From Rhizohabitans arisaemae (GTDB lineage: Bacteria > Actinomycetota > Actinomycetes > Streptosporangiales > Streptosporangiaceae): DNA of 64,000 nt. How positions within the stretch are numbered: the first letter of the stretch is position 1; the number at the start of each line of letters is the position of its first letter. The position numbers were made by a program, and so were the translations under genes. The stretch is from positions 1,426,001 to 1,490,000 of the forward strand of contig NZ_BLRH01000060.1 in the NCBI RefSeq assembly GCF_025996515.1. The letters run 5' to 3'. This document shows, in pieces, positions 22,497 to 31,399 of the stretch. The notes under the pieces were generated by a model. That model worked only from the letters and a program-made list of their open reading frames with translations. It did not search any database and had not been told where the DNA came from.

Positions 22497-23834
22497 ATGG
22501 CTAGGACCGTAATCCGTGGCGGCGCCGTGCTGACGATGGGGCCGCCGGGCTTCCTCCGCGGCGACGTCGCGGTGGAAGGCAACCGCATCGCCGAGGTCGG
22601 GCGTGTCTCGCCCGGGAAAGCGGATGTGGAGATCGACGCCTCGGGCTGCTGGGTGCTGCCCGGTTTCGTGCAGACCCACGTCCACCTGTGCCAGACCCTG
22701 TTTCGCGGGCTGGCGGAGGACCTGGACGTCATGGAGTGGCTCGACCGGTGGATCTGGCCGTTGGAGCAGGCCCTGGACCGCGAGGCCACGGCCGCTTCCG
22801 CTCGGTGGGGGATCGCGCAGCTGCTCCTGTCGGGCACGACGGCGTTCAACGCGATGGAGACCGCGCGGCACACCGACGCGGTGTTCGAGGCGGCCGCGGA
22901 CCTGGGCGCCCGGGCCGTCGTCGGCAAGGCGTTGATGGATCGGCGGGAACCCGGTACCGACCTGCTCGGCGAGACGACCGACGAAGCCTTGGCGGACCTC
23001 ACCCGGCTGGTGGATCGCTGGCACGGCGCCGCGGACGGCCGGCTGCGGGCGTCGGTCGCCCCGCGCGCCCCGAGTTCGGCGACGGAACGGATGTGGCGCG
23101 ACGGCCTGGAGCTGGCGCGGCGACGCCGGCTCGTCGTCCACACCCATGTGAACGAGAACCGGGGCCAGGCGGAGCTCGTCTCCGATTTCAACGGCGGACG
23201 CGACGTCGAGGTACTCGACGGGCTTGGCGCCCTGGGGCCCCGTACGGTGCTGGCGCACTGCGTGTGGCTCACCGACCAGGAGATGTCGTTGCTGGCGTGG
23301 TCCGGTACGAACGTCGCGCACTGCCCCACCGCCAACCTCAAGCTCGGCTCGGGTGTCGCGCCCGTACCGGAGCTGCTGGCCCGGGGTGTCAACGTGGGCA
23401 TCGGCACCGACGGCGCCGCCTGCAACAACAGCCTGGACGCCCTGGACGAGATGCGGATGGCCGCCCTGGTGCACCGCCCTCGGTCGGGGGCCGGCGCGAT
23501 GGGGGCACAGCGTGCTCTCACGCTCGGTACGGTAGCGGGCGCTCGGGCGCTGGGGCTGGACGCCGGAACGGTGGAGGTCGGCCGACTCGCCGACATCGTG
23601 GTCATGCGGACCCCGGAGGCGGGACACCTCCACGAGACGGCCGATCCCGCTACGCACGTCGTGTTCGCACCCGACCGCCGGGTGACGGCCGTACTCGTGG
23701 ACGGGCGGGTCGTGGTCGAGGACGGCGAGCTGGTTCACGGGTGTCTGCGTGACATCGAACGGGACGCGTTCGCGGCCCGGCGGCGAGTGGTGGAGCGAAT
23801 GAGGGAACGCCGTGCGGTACGCCAGGCTGGGTGA
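22497..23834 (+). CDS. Amidohydrolase, guanine/8-oxoguanine deaminase-like
   Basis: A metal-dependent TRZ/ATZ-type aminohydrolase of 445 residues. The motifs are HVH at 61-63 (GFVQTHVHLCQT), HTHVNE near 214, the catalytic His in LAHCVWL near 255 and GIGTDGAACNN near 305. This set is shared by guanine deaminase, 8-oxoguanine deaminase and hydroxyatrazine-type hydrolases. I prefer the ATG preceded by GGGAGG; an in-frame GTG at 22482 and ATG at 22485 lack a ribosome-binding site. It heads an operon with an aldo/keto reductase, a Rieske oxygenase and a nucleoside importer, so a purine base is the likely substrate. If that is 8-oxoguanine, the product is urate. Confidence 0.8.
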   Translation: MARTVIRGGAVLTMGPPGFLRGDVAVEGNRIAEVGRVSPGKADVEIDASGCWVLPGFVQTHVHLCQTLFRGLAEDLDVMEWLDRWIWPLEQALDREATAASARWGIAQLLLSGTTAFNAMETARHTDAVFEAAADLGARAVVGKALMDRREPGTDLLGETTDEALADLTRLVDRWHGAADGRLRASVAPRAPSSATERMWRDGLELARRRRLVVHTHVNENRGQAELVSDFNGGRDVEVLDGLGALGPRTVLAHCVWLTDQEMSLLAWSGTNVAHCPTANLKLGSGVAPVPELLARGVNVGIGTDGAACNNSLDALDEMRMAALVHRPRSGAGAMGAQRALTLGTVAGARALGLDAGTVEVGRLADIVVMRTPEAGHLHETADPATHVVFAPDRRVTAVLVDGRVVVEDGELVHGCLRDIERDAFAARRRVVERMRERRAVRQAG

Positions 23835-24846
23835 GCGCGGACCGGTCGTGTCGAGGTTCGGTCTCGGTACCATGGCGCTGGCCGGAGCGAGCCCCGAAGA
23901 CGCCGACCGGATCGTCGGGGCGGCGCTGGACGCCGGGATCACCCTGCTCGACACCGCGGACGTGTACGGCGACGGGCGGGTCGAGGAGCTGCTCGGCCGG
24001 GTGCTGACCGCGGAGCGGCGCGAGAAGATCGTGCTGGCCACCAAGTTCGGCCTGCCGATGGGATCGGATCCCAAGGCCCGCGGGTGCTCGGCACGATGGA
24101 TCCGCACGGCGGTGGAGGGCAGCCTGCGGCGGCTGCGGGTCGACCACATCGACCTGTATCAGGCACATCGGCCGGATCCCGAGACCCCGCTGGCGGAGAC
24201 GCTTGAGGCGCTGCACGACCTGGTCACCGAGGGAAAGGTGCGGTTCACCGGTACCTCCGCGTATCCGGCCGAGCAGCTCGTGGAAGCACAGTGGCTCAGT
24301 CAACGGCATGCCTTGGCGGCGTGCTGCAGTGAGCAGCCCGCGTACTCGATGCTGGTCCGCTCCGCGGAACGGTCCGTGCTGCACACCTGCCGCCGATTCG
24401 GCGTCGGCGTGATCACCTGGAGCCCGCTCAACGGCGGGTGGCTGACCGGCAAGTACCGCCGGGGTCAGCCGCCTCCGCCGGATTCGCGCGCGGCGCGCGG
24501 CAACCCGTTCGTCGTCCCCACCGACACCGCCAAGCTCACCGCCGTCGAGTCGCTGGAGAAGATCGCGCAAGACGCGGGACTGCGGCTGGCCGACCTGGCC
24601 CTGGCCTGGTGCCTGGAACACCCGGCGGTGACCTCGGTTCTGCTCGGCCCCCGCACGCCGGGCCAGCTCGACGGGGTGACGGCGGCCCAGGCCGTCTCCC
24701 TTGACGAGGCGATGCTCGACGCGATCGACCAGGTGGTTCCCCCAGGCGTCGACCTGGATCCCCGCAACACCGGCTGGCACCCGGACGCGCTCACCACGCG
24801 GCACCGTCGCCGCCGGCCCGCCGACTATCCGACCAGCAACCCGTGA
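23812..24846 (+). CDS. Aldo/keto reductase
   Basis: A 344-residue NADPH-dependent TIM-barrel reductase. The expected residues are visible: Asp and Tyr in LLDTADVYGDG (about 44-54), Lys in VLATKFGLPMG (about 80) and His in YQAHRPDPET (about 120). The C-terminal segment VTSVLLGPRTPGQL carries the cofactor site. It starts with GTG inside the end of the deaminase gene (23-base overlap), so it is translationally coupled. The substrate is unknown. In context it may reduce a carbonyl from sugar or base breakdown. Family confidence is high. Confidence 0.88.
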   Translation: MRYARLGERGPVVSRFGLGTMALAGASPEDADRIVGAALDAGITLLDTADVYGDGRVEELLGRVLTAERREKIVLATKFGLPMGSDPKARGCSARWIRTAVEGSLRRLRVDHIDLYQAHRPDPETPLAETLEALHDLVTEGKVRFTGTSAYPAEQLVEAQWLSQRHALAACCSEQPAYSMLVRSAERSVLHTCRRFGVGVITWSPLNGGWLTGKYRRGQPPPPDSRAARGNPFVVPTDTAKLTAVESLEKIAQDAGLRLADLALAWCLEHPAVTSVLLGPRTPGQLDGVTAAQAVSLDEAMLDAIDQVVPPGVDLDPRNTGWHPDALTTRHRRRRPADYPTSNP

Positions 24847-24880
24847 GACCGAAGGTAGTCCGCCAACGAAGGAGAGCGTC

Positions 24881-25963
24881 ATGCTCGTCAGCCAAGTTCC
24901 GGCCTTCAAAGAATATTGGTATCCCGTCGCCTACTCCGCCGACGTGGTCCAGGTGCCGCGCCCGGCCCGCGTGCTCGGTGAGGACTACGTCATCTGGCGC
25001 GGCCGGGAGGGAGTCGTCGGCGCCGCCGTCGACGAGTGCCCGCACCGCGGTTCCCGGCTGTCGCAGGGCTGGATCGAGAACGGCGATCTGGTCTGCGGCT
25101 ACCACGGCTGGGCGTTCGCTCCCTCGGGCGCCTGTACCCGTATCCCTCAGAACGACCCGGACGCCCCGATCCCGCCGCGGGCCCGGGCCCTGTCGGTGCT
25201 CGTCGAGGAGCGCTACGGCCTGGTCTGGATCTGTCCAGGTATGCCGCGGGAGAGCGTTCCCGAGCTGCCCGAGGCCGACGACCCGCAGTTCACGCTCATC
25301 CACGAGCTCATGGAGGTGTGGCGGGCGTCGGCCCCCAGAGTGATCGACAACGCGCTCGACGTCTCCCACCTGGCCTGGACGCACCGGAACACCATCGGCG
25401 ACTCGTCCAACCCCCGCATGAACAACCTCAAGGTCGAGCGAGTCGGCCAGGTGCTGCGTTCGCGGGTCAGCTACATCTCGCGGCTCACCCCCGAGCAGCG
25501 GCGTAACACCGGACTCTCCGGGGACTTCACCACCCGGGTGACCAACTCCGAACTGGTCCAGCCGTTCGTGTTCCGCGACGTGATGGAGTACGAGAACGGG
25601 CTGCGCCACGTGCTGTTCAAGACGGCGACCCCGGTGGACGACACGCACACGCTGTTCTGCCAGTTCGTCGCCCGCAACGACAACCCGGACGAGGACAAGG
25701 TCGCAGGCATCGTCGCCCTCGACCGGAAGATCCAGAGTGAGGACAAGGAGCTCCTCGAACAGATCCGGCCGGAGTTCCCGCTGGAGATGCAGACCGAGAT
25801 GCACACCCGCACCGACCGGATGACCGTGGAGTACCGCCGGATTCTCGCCGAACTCGCAAGCGAAAGCTCCCTGGTTCCACCCGACCGTACCTGGTCCCGG
25901 CCCTTCGTGGACGCGGCCCGTGCTTCCGTCAAGACCGCGACCAACCCGCGTGAGCAGGGGTGA
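24881..25963 (+). CDS. Rieske non-haem iron oxygenase, alpha subunit (VanA/N- or O-demethylase-like)
   Basis: A 360-residue aromatic-ring hydroxylase-type oxygenase. The Rieske [2Fe-2S] ligands are Cys53, His55, Cys72 and His75 (CPHRGSRLSQG and CGYHGW). The mononuclear iron site is in DNALDVSHLAWTH, with bridging Asp160 and His163/His168; the third acidic ligand is probably in the C-terminal half. The ATG at 24881 has GAAGGAG upstream; the frame is open further but that part is shadow. No reductase is adjacent; a VanB-type reductase lies at 33482. It is coupled to the BMP lipoprotein gene (GTGA overlap), which ties it to nucleoside uptake. The substrate is unknown; a purine is my inference. 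Confidence 0.88.
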   Translation: MLVSQVPAFKEYWYPVAYSADVVQVPRPARVLGEDYVIWRGREGVVGAAVDECPHRGSRLSQGWIENGDLVCGYHGWAFAPSGACTRIPQNDPDAPIPPRARALSVLVEERYGLVWICPGMPRESVPELPEADDPQFTLIHELMEVWRASAPRVIDNALDVSHLAWTHRNTIGDSSNPRMNNLKVERVGQVLRSRVSYISRLTPEQRRNTGLSGDFTTRVTNSELVQPFVFRDVMEYENGLRHVLFKTATPVDDTHTLFCQFVARNDNPDEDKVAGIVALDRKIQSEDKELLEQIRPEFPLEMQTEMHTRTDRMTVEYRRILAELASESSLVPPDRTWSRPFVDAARASVKTATNPREQG

Positions 25964-27051
25964 AACCGATGACCTACCCGATCAGAAGGCGGTACCGCCG
26001 CAGGACGGCGATCCTGCTCTTCAGCTTGTTCACCCTGTCGGCCTGCGGCGGCGGAGAGTCCGGGAACGGTACTGCCGGCAACGGAGGGTCCACAGCCGGC
26101 GGCCCGCACCTGTGGTCCCTGGTGACCGACGCCAACGGGCTCGGCGACCAGGGATTCAACGACCTGGGCAAGCAGGGCGTCGAAGAATCCGCCGAGTCCT
26201 TGGGCGGCAAGGCGTCGGTGATCCAGTCCGGTTCGCAGAGCCAGTTCGTCCCCAACCTCCAGCAGGCCGTCGCCTCGGGCTCCACCACCGTGACGGCGGT
26301 GGGGTTCGCCCTGGCCGACGCCGTGACCCAGGTCGCCAAGGCGCATCCGAACAGCCGGTTCATCCTGGTCGACGCGGTCGCCGTGGACGCGGCCGGCAAG
26401 TCGCTGCCCAATGTGGCCGGAATCAGGTTCCGCGAGCATGAGGCGGCTTTCCTGGCGGGCATCATCGCCGGCAAGACCACGAAGACCAACAAGCTCGGCT
26501 TCGTCGGGGGTGTCGAACTGCCGTCCGTCGTCCGGTTCCTCACCGGTTTCCAGGCCGGCGTGAAGCAGGCCAACCCGAGTGCCTCCGTACGCACCGCCTA
26601 CCTGGGCAACTTCAACGACTCCGCCAAGGGGAAGGGGCTGGCGACCGCGCACTTCGACGCCGGTGCCGACATCGTCTTCGAGGTCGCCGGCGGCGGCGGG
26701 CTCGGAGTCTACGACGCGGCGAAGACCCGTGGCCCGGGTGTCTGGGTGGTGGGTACGGACACCTGCAAGCAGCGGCTGGCACCGGACAACTACCTGACCG
26801 CGGCGACCAAGGACGTCCCCGGTGCGGTGCTCCGGCAGAACCAGGCCGCCGCCGACGGGAAGTTCACCGGCGGGGAGATCTCCCTCGGCCTGGCCGAGAA
26901 GGCGGTGGGCGTGTGTGAGGAGACTTTCGCCGGTCTGCCCGCCGAGGTGAAGGATCTGGTGGAGAAGGCGAAGGAGGCGGTCGGCAGCGGTAAGATCACG
27001 GTCCCGTCGACGCCGGACGAGCTCAGCCGCTTCACCCCGACGGCGCCGTAA
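25960..27051 (+). CDS. BMP-family nucleoside-binding lipoprotein (ABC transporter)
   Basis: A 363-residue solute-binding lipoprotein. A Lys/Arg-rich start and a hydrophobic core lead to the lipobox L-S-A-C with Cys29, followed by a Gly/Ser/Asn linker. The BMP/PnrA domain begins LWSLVTDANGLGDQGFNDL, the characteristic D-x-G-x-x-D-x-x-FN substrate motif. Later parts include FREHEAAFLAGIIAG and VWVVGTDTCKQ. BMP proteins of this type (BmpA, PnrA, Med) bind purine and other nucleosides. The GTG start overlaps the Rieske gene, and the stop overlaps the ATPase gene, so the importer and oxygenase are made together. Confidence 0.9.
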   Translation: MKPMTYPIRRRYRRRTAILLFSLFTLSACGGGESGNGTAGNGGSTAGGPHLWSLVTDANGLGDQGFNDLGKQGVEESAESLGGKASVIQSGSQSQFVPNLQQAVASGSTTVTAVGFALADAVTQVAKAHPNSRFILVDAVAVDAAGKSLPNVAGIRFREHEAAFLAGIIAGKTTKTNKLGFVGGVELPSVVRFLTGFQAGVKQANPSASVRTAYLGNFNDSAKGKGLATAHFDAGADIVFEVAGGGGLGVYDAAKTRGPGVWVVGTDTCKQRLAPDNYLTAATKDVPGAVLRQNQAAADGKFTGGEISLGLAEKAVGVCEETFAGLPAEVKDLVEKAKEAVGSGKITVPSTPDELSRFTPTAP

Positions 27052-28664
27052 TGACGACCCGGCGACCGGTACCGGCCGGGGAGGACTCCCCTGCGGTGCG
27101 GCTCTGCGACATCACCAAGACGTACGACGCGTTCCGCGCGAACGACCACGTGACCCTCGACGTCGCCCGGGGCACGATCCACGGCCTGCTCGGTGAGAAC
27201 GGCGCCGGTAAGTCGACGCTGATGAACATCCTCAACGGCAGTGTGCGACCGGACGGCGGGCGCATCGAGGTCGACGGGCGCCCGGTTCGGCTGCGTACCA
27301 CGTCGGACGCCCGAGCGGCGGGCATCGGCATGGTGCACCAGCACTTCAGCCTGATCGACCGGCTGACGGTGGTGGAGAATCTGGCGCTCGTCGCCCGCCC
27401 GTCGTCGTGGCCGCGCCGCTGCGTCATGCCGGTGGACCTCGTCGGCATCGAGGAGCGGGCACGCCTGCTGGCCGACCGGCTGCGGTTCGCCGTGGACCCG
27501 CGGGCCCGCTGCGGGTCGCTCGGCGTCGGGGCGCGCCAGCGCGTGGAGATCATGAAGGCGCTCTGGCACCACGCCCAGGTCGTGATCATGGATGAGCCCA
27601 CCGCGTCGTTGTCGCCCGTGGAGGCGCAGGAGCTGCTCAGCACGCTGCTCACCCTGCGGGAGCAGGGGGCGACGGTGATCCTGATCAGCCATAAGATGCC
27701 GGAGATCCTGGCGGTCTGCGATGAGGTGACGGTCCTGCGCGACGGCCGGGTCAGCAGGCGGCTGTCCATCGGCGCCGACGATCGTGACCCCGGCCCACGG
27801 CGGGACCGCCTGGAGGCCGACCTGGTCCAGGCGATGATCGGCCGGCCCCGCCCGGACCCGCCCGCCCGTGCCGCCGCGCCGGGGTCGCCCCGGCTCGTCC
27901 TGCACGGCGTCGGCGACGGCGCCCGGGTGGGGCCGGTCGACCTCTCCGTGCACGCCGGGGAGATCGTCGCGGTGGCCGGTGTGGAGGGCAACGGTCAGGC
28001 CGAGCTGATCGAGCTGATCGTCGGGGTCCGACGGCTCCGCACCGGCCGGGTCCTCCTCGGCTCGCGGGATGTGAGCTCGGACGGCCCGAGAACGCGGCTG
28101 GCATGCGGCCTCGGCCACATCGCCGAGGATCGCCACGCGGCGGCGATCGCCACCCGGATGAGCGTGACGGCGAACGCCGCGTTCGGCTTCGTCGGCGCCC
28201 GGATGGGCCGGCGGTGGTGGCTGCCCGCCCGCACCATGCGGGCACACGCCGGGTCCATCGTCGACCGGATGTCGGTACGGCTGCCGGGCCTCGGGGCCAA
28301 CATCGAAGGTCTGTCCGGAGGCAACCAGCAGAAGCTGGTCGTCGGACGCGAGCTGGCACGCGACCCGAGCGTGCTGATCGCGGGCCAGCCGACCAGAGGT
28401 CTGGACATCGGCGCCGCCGGCGACGTGCATCGCGAGCTCGCGGCGCTGCGTGACGGCGGCGCCGGCGTCCTGCTGGTCAGCATGGACCTGACCGAGGTGC
28501 TCGCCGTGGCCGACCGCATCGTGGTCATGCGCTCGGGCCGGATCGTCGGCGACGTCCCCGCCGCCGACGCCGATGTGGACACGCTCGGCGGCTGGATGAC
28601 CGGCGCCCAGCCGTCCGAGCAAAAGGGCGTCCAGCCGTCCGAGCAGAAACTGGTGGGCGCATGA
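27051..28664 (+). CDS. Nucleoside ABC transporter ATPase, double nucleotide-binding domain (NupA-like)
   Basis: A 537-residue cytosolic ATPase with two ABC domains, as in RbsA/MglA/NupA. Domain 1 has Walker A GENGAGKST at 48-56, the signature LGVGARQRVEIMKAL and Walker B VVIMDEPTA. Domain 2 has a degenerate Walker A (GVEGNGQAELIELI), an intact LSGGNQQKLVVGRELA signature and VLIAGQPTRGLD, where the usual Asp-Glu is replaced; one active site is therefore weak, as is usual in this group. The last residues hold a tandem QPSEQK duplication. It works with the BMP protein and two permeases in one overlapping operon. Confidence 0.9.
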   Translation: MTTRRPVPAGEDSPAVRLCDITKTYDAFRANDHVTLDVARGTIHGLLGENGAGKSTLMNILNGSVRPDGGRIEVDGRPVRLRTTSDARAAGIGMVHQHFSLIDRLTVVENLALVARPSSWPRRCVMPVDLVGIEERARLLADRLRFAVDPRARCGSLGVGARQRVEIMKALWHHAQVVIMDEPTASLSPVEAQELLSTLLTLREQGATVILISHKMPEILAVCDEVTVLRDGRVSRRLSIGADDRDPGPRRDRLEADLVQAMIGRPRPDPPARAAAPGSPRLVLHGVGDGARVGPVDLSVHAGEIVAVAGVEGNGQAELIELIVGVRRLRTGRVLLGSRDVSSDGPRTRLACGLGHIAEDRHAAAIATRMSVTANAAFGFVGARMGRRWWLPARTMRAHAGSIVDRMSVRLPGLGANIEGLSGGNQQKLVVGRELARDPSVLIAGQPTRGLDIGAAGDVHRELAALRDGGAGVLLVSMDLTEVLAVADRIVVMRSGRIVGDVPAADADVDTLGGWMTGAQPSEQKGVQPSEQKLVGA

Positions 28665-29800
28665 TCCGGCTACCCGCGATCAAGATCCAGCAAGGGTTGT
28701 CCAGCCGTCCGTTCCTGTCCGCCGGCTCCTTCCTGGGCACGCTGGCGCTGGCGCTGGCCGCGGCCGTCCCGCTCATCTATCTCGCCGGCACCGATCCGGT
28801 GACGGCCTACGGTGCCCTGCTGCGCGGGAGCGTCGGCGACCAGTACGCGCTCAGCGAGACGGTCGTACAGGCGACTCCGCTGCTCGTTGGCGGCCTCGCG
28901 GTGGCGCTGGCGTTCCACGCAGGGCTGTTCAACATCGGCGTGGAAGGCCAACTGGTCGTGGGCGGCCTCGCAGCCGCCGCGGTCGGGGTGAACCTGGACC
29001 TGCCCGCCGCCGTCCATCTGCCCGTGGCGGTGCTGACCGGCGCCGCCGCGGGCGCGGCGTGGGCCGCCATCCCCGCGGTCCTCAAAGCGTGGCGCGGTGT
29101 GCACGAGGTCGTCACGACGATCATGTTCAACTACCTGGCGTTCGGGCTTTCCCGCCACCTGGTGGCCCCGGGCGGAGGGCTCGCGTCCGCGACCCAGCCG
29201 TCGGCCTCCGACCCGGTTGCCGACGGCGCGCGGTTGCCGGCGCTGACCGAGACAACCCGTATCCACAGCGGTGTGCTGCTGGCGGTCGCCGCGGTGATCG
29301 CGGTCGGCTGGTTCCTCTACCGGACACCGGCCGGCTTCAAGCTGCGTATGGTCGGCGCCAATCCGACGACCGCGTCGTTTCACGGCGTCGGCGTACGCCG
29401 GGTGCAGATCGGGGCGCTGATGGGCTCGGGGGCGCTGGCCGGTCTCGCCGGAGCAAGCGAGATCCTGGGCCTGTACGGGCGATACCTGGATTCCTTCTCC
29501 CCCGGCTACGGCTTCCAGGCGATCGCCATCGCCCTGATGGGGATGCTCACCCCACTCGGGGTTCTCGCTGCGGCGGCGTTCTTCGGCATGCTGGCCGCGG
29601 GTTCGGTGGGGTTGCAGTCCGTCGGGATCAGCCGAGAGCTGATCAACGTTGTCTCCGGTCTGGTCGTCGGGTTCGTCGCGGCCCAACCGGCGCTCATCGG
29701 TGCGTACTTGCGCCGCCGCCGGAAGCGGCAGGCGAGCGGGCAGGGCGAGGACGCCTCGGCGGCACCGGCCGACGTCGATGCGAGGAGCGCACATGTCTGA
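28661..29800 (+). CDS. Nucleoside ABC transporter permease 1 (NupB-like)
   Basis: A 379-residue BPD_transp_2 permease with about eight to ten membrane helices. The family core FHAGLFNIGVEGQLVVGG near 86-103 and the cytosolic coupling segment RMVGANPTTASFHG near 228-241 match NupP/YufP-type subunits. The later GYGFQAIAIALMG is also typical. It overlaps the ATPase gene by four bases and the second permease by eight. Substrate assignment to nucleosides comes from the BMP partner and locus content. Confidence 0.9.
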   Translation: MIRLPAIKIQQGLSSRPFLSAGSFLGTLALALAAAVPLIYLAGTDPVTAYGALLRGSVGDQYALSETVVQATPLLVGGLAVALAFHAGLFNIGVEGQLVVGGLAAAAVGVNLDLPAAVHLPVAVLTGAAAGAAWAAIPAVLKAWRGVHEVVTTIMFNYLAFGLSRHLVAPGGGLASATQPSASDPVADGARLPALTETTRIHSGVLLAVAAVIAVGWFLYRTPAGFKLRMVGANPTTASFHGVGVRRVQIGALMGSGALAGLAGASEILGLYGRYLDSFSPGYGFQAIAIALMGMLTPLGVLAAAAFFGMLAAGSVGLQSVGISRELINVVSGLVVGFVAAQPALIGAYLRRRRKRQASGQGEDASAAPADVDARSAHV

Positions 29801-30716
29801 CGTGCTGAATCTGGCGTGGGTGGTCAGCGCGATCACGCTGGCCACCCCGCTGATCCTGGCGATGCTCGGCGGGCTGATCAGCGAACGCAGCGGCGTCATC
29901 AACATCGGGCTGGAAGGCCAGATGCTGGTCGGCGCGTTCACCGGGGTACTGGTCAGCTATCTGACCGGCAGCGCGGTGCTGGGCCTGGCGGCCGCGGTCG
30001 GCGCCGGTGTCCTCTGCGGGCTGGTGTTCGCCGCCTTGACCATCGGGATCCACGCGGACCAGATCGTCGCCGCCACCGCGGTCAACCTGGTCGGGGCGGG
30101 GCTGACCGCCGCGTTGGTGCCCATCGTCTGGGGGGTGGACGGCATCAGCCCGGAGGTGGCGCGGATACCGGCGGTGAGTGTGCCGGGATTGTCGTCCCTG
30201 CCCATCCTGGGGGACGTCTTCACCAAACTCACCGTGCTGGACTACGCGGCGTTCGGCCTGGCCGTCGCCGTCTGGTGGCTGCTGTTCCGCACGCACCTCG
30301 GCTTGCAGCTGCGCGCGTGCGGGGAGTCGCCCGAGGCGGCGGACACCGCCGGGGTGCCGGTACGGCGTCTGCGCGTGGTCGCGCAGCTGTGCGCCGGCGG
30401 GCTCGCCGCACTCGGCGGTGCCAGCCTGTCCCTGGCGACCATCGGCCTGTTCGTGGCGTCCATGAGTCAGGGCCGGGGCTTCCTCGCCCTCGCCGCGTTG
30501 CTGTTCGGCAAGTGGCGGGTATGGCCGGCGGTCGCGGTGTGCCTGCTGTTCAGCCTGGTGGACGCCCTCCAGCTCCGGCTGCAGATCATAGAGTCCGCGA
30601 TCCCGCACGAGCTGCTGATCGCGCTGCCCTACCTGCTGGCGGTGCTCGCCCTGGCCACGTTCGTCGGCCGCGCCGCCGCCCCGGCGGCGATCGGCCGGCC
30701 GTTCACCCGGCGGTGA
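29793..30716 (+). CDS. Nucleoside ABC transporter permease 2 (NupC/YufQ-like)
   Basis: A 307-residue BPD_transp_2 permease. The ATG at 29793 overlaps the end of permease 1 and gives a typical start (MSDVLNLAWVVSAITLATPL). Earlier in-frame codons are shadows of permease 1. The motif LISERSGVINIGLEGQMLVG is the family hallmark, and RACGESPEAADTAGVPV is the coupling loop. About eight membrane helices fit. It closes the deaminase-AKR-Rieske-BMP-ABC operon; a convergent MarR gene follows. Confidence 0.9.
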   Translation: MSDVLNLAWVVSAITLATPLILAMLGGLISERSGVINIGLEGQMLVGAFTGVLVSYLTGSAVLGLAAAVGAGVLCGLVFAALTIGIHADQIVAATAVNLVGAGLTAALVPIVWGVDGISPEVARIPAVSVPGLSSLPILGDVFTKLTVLDYAAFGLAVAVWWLLFRTHLGLQLRACGESPEAADTAGVPVRRLRVVAQLCAGGLAALGGASLSLATIGLFVASMSQGRGFLALAALLFGKWRVWPAVAVCLLFSLVDALQLRLQIIESAIPHELLIALPYLLAVLALATFVGRAAAPAAIGRPFTRR

Positions 30717-30772
30717 GCCGCCGCTCCGGCACCGGGGGAGGCAGGAGGTGCCCACGGTGCCGGGCCGCCGCC

Positions 30773-31300
30773 TTACGACGGCGTCGGGCTGCCGGTGATG
30801 TCGCGGCCCGCCAGCAGGCGCAGCCCGTCCATGAAACCGGGGATCGCCCGCGCCTCCGCGAAGTAGTCCACGTCGATCCGGCCCATGATCACCACGCAGC
30901 GGCGGGCGAGATCCCGCCCTTGCGCCGTGACCATCACCCGGACCGCCCGGGCGTCATCGGTGTCCCGGACCCGCTCGATGTGCCCGTCCCGCTCCAGCAC
31001 CTTGAGCACCTGGGAGGTCATCACGGCCTCCAAACCGGCATGCTCGGCCACGTCGCGCTGCCGGGGAGCCTCGCCGGTGCGCCCGAGCCACCACGTGCTG
31101 CTCAGCACGAGGAACTGGACGTGGGTCAGCGACATGTCGGCGAGCGCGGCCGCCACGTGGCGCTGCCAGCGGAGTGTCGCGTGCCGCAGCAGGAAACCGG
31201 GGGTGTTGCCGGCCGAATGGTGGCGCAATGCCTCTTCGAGTGCGATTTCGTCAAGATTCCCAGTGGCATCGAAGGCATTCGGCGCGTCAGCTCGCGCCAT
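30773..31300 (-). CDS. MarR-family transcriptional regulator
   Basis: A 175-residue winged-helix regulator. The helical N-terminal dimer region is followed by AALADMSLTHVQFLVLSSTWWL, then the DNA-recognition segment RQRDVAEHAGLEAVMTSQVLKVLERDGHIER and the wing DARAVRVMVTAQG. It has no catalytic domain. It lies between the importer operon and the nucleoside hydrolase and faces leftward. The repeated AT-rich elements at 22451 and 32381 are the obvious candidate operators, with the ligand perhaps a purine or urate as in HucR/UrtR-type MarR proteins. I saw no copy of the element in its own promoter. Confidence 0.88.
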   Translation of the reverse strand: MARADAPNAFDATGNLDEIALEEALRHHSAGNTPGFLLRHATLRWQRHVAAALADMSLTHVQFLVLSSTWWLGRTGEAPRQRDVAEHAGLEAVMTSQVLKVLERDGHIERVRDTDDARAVRVMVTAQGRDLARRCVVIMGRIDVDYFAEARAIPGFMDGLRLLAGRDITGSPTPS

Positions 31301-31399
31301 TCCCGCACCTTATCCCTGCGGAAGATCTCATGGCGCCAGTCTAGTGGCCGCGCCGGCGCGGTCGACGTATCCGATCTCATCGAGGAACAGAGGTGACCC

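Noticed and set aside
24701..24880. A 60-codon N-terminal extension of the Rieske oxygenase
   Set aside because: It overlaps the aldo/keto reductase gene in another frame, and the ATG at 24881 has a good ribosome-binding site and the family start.
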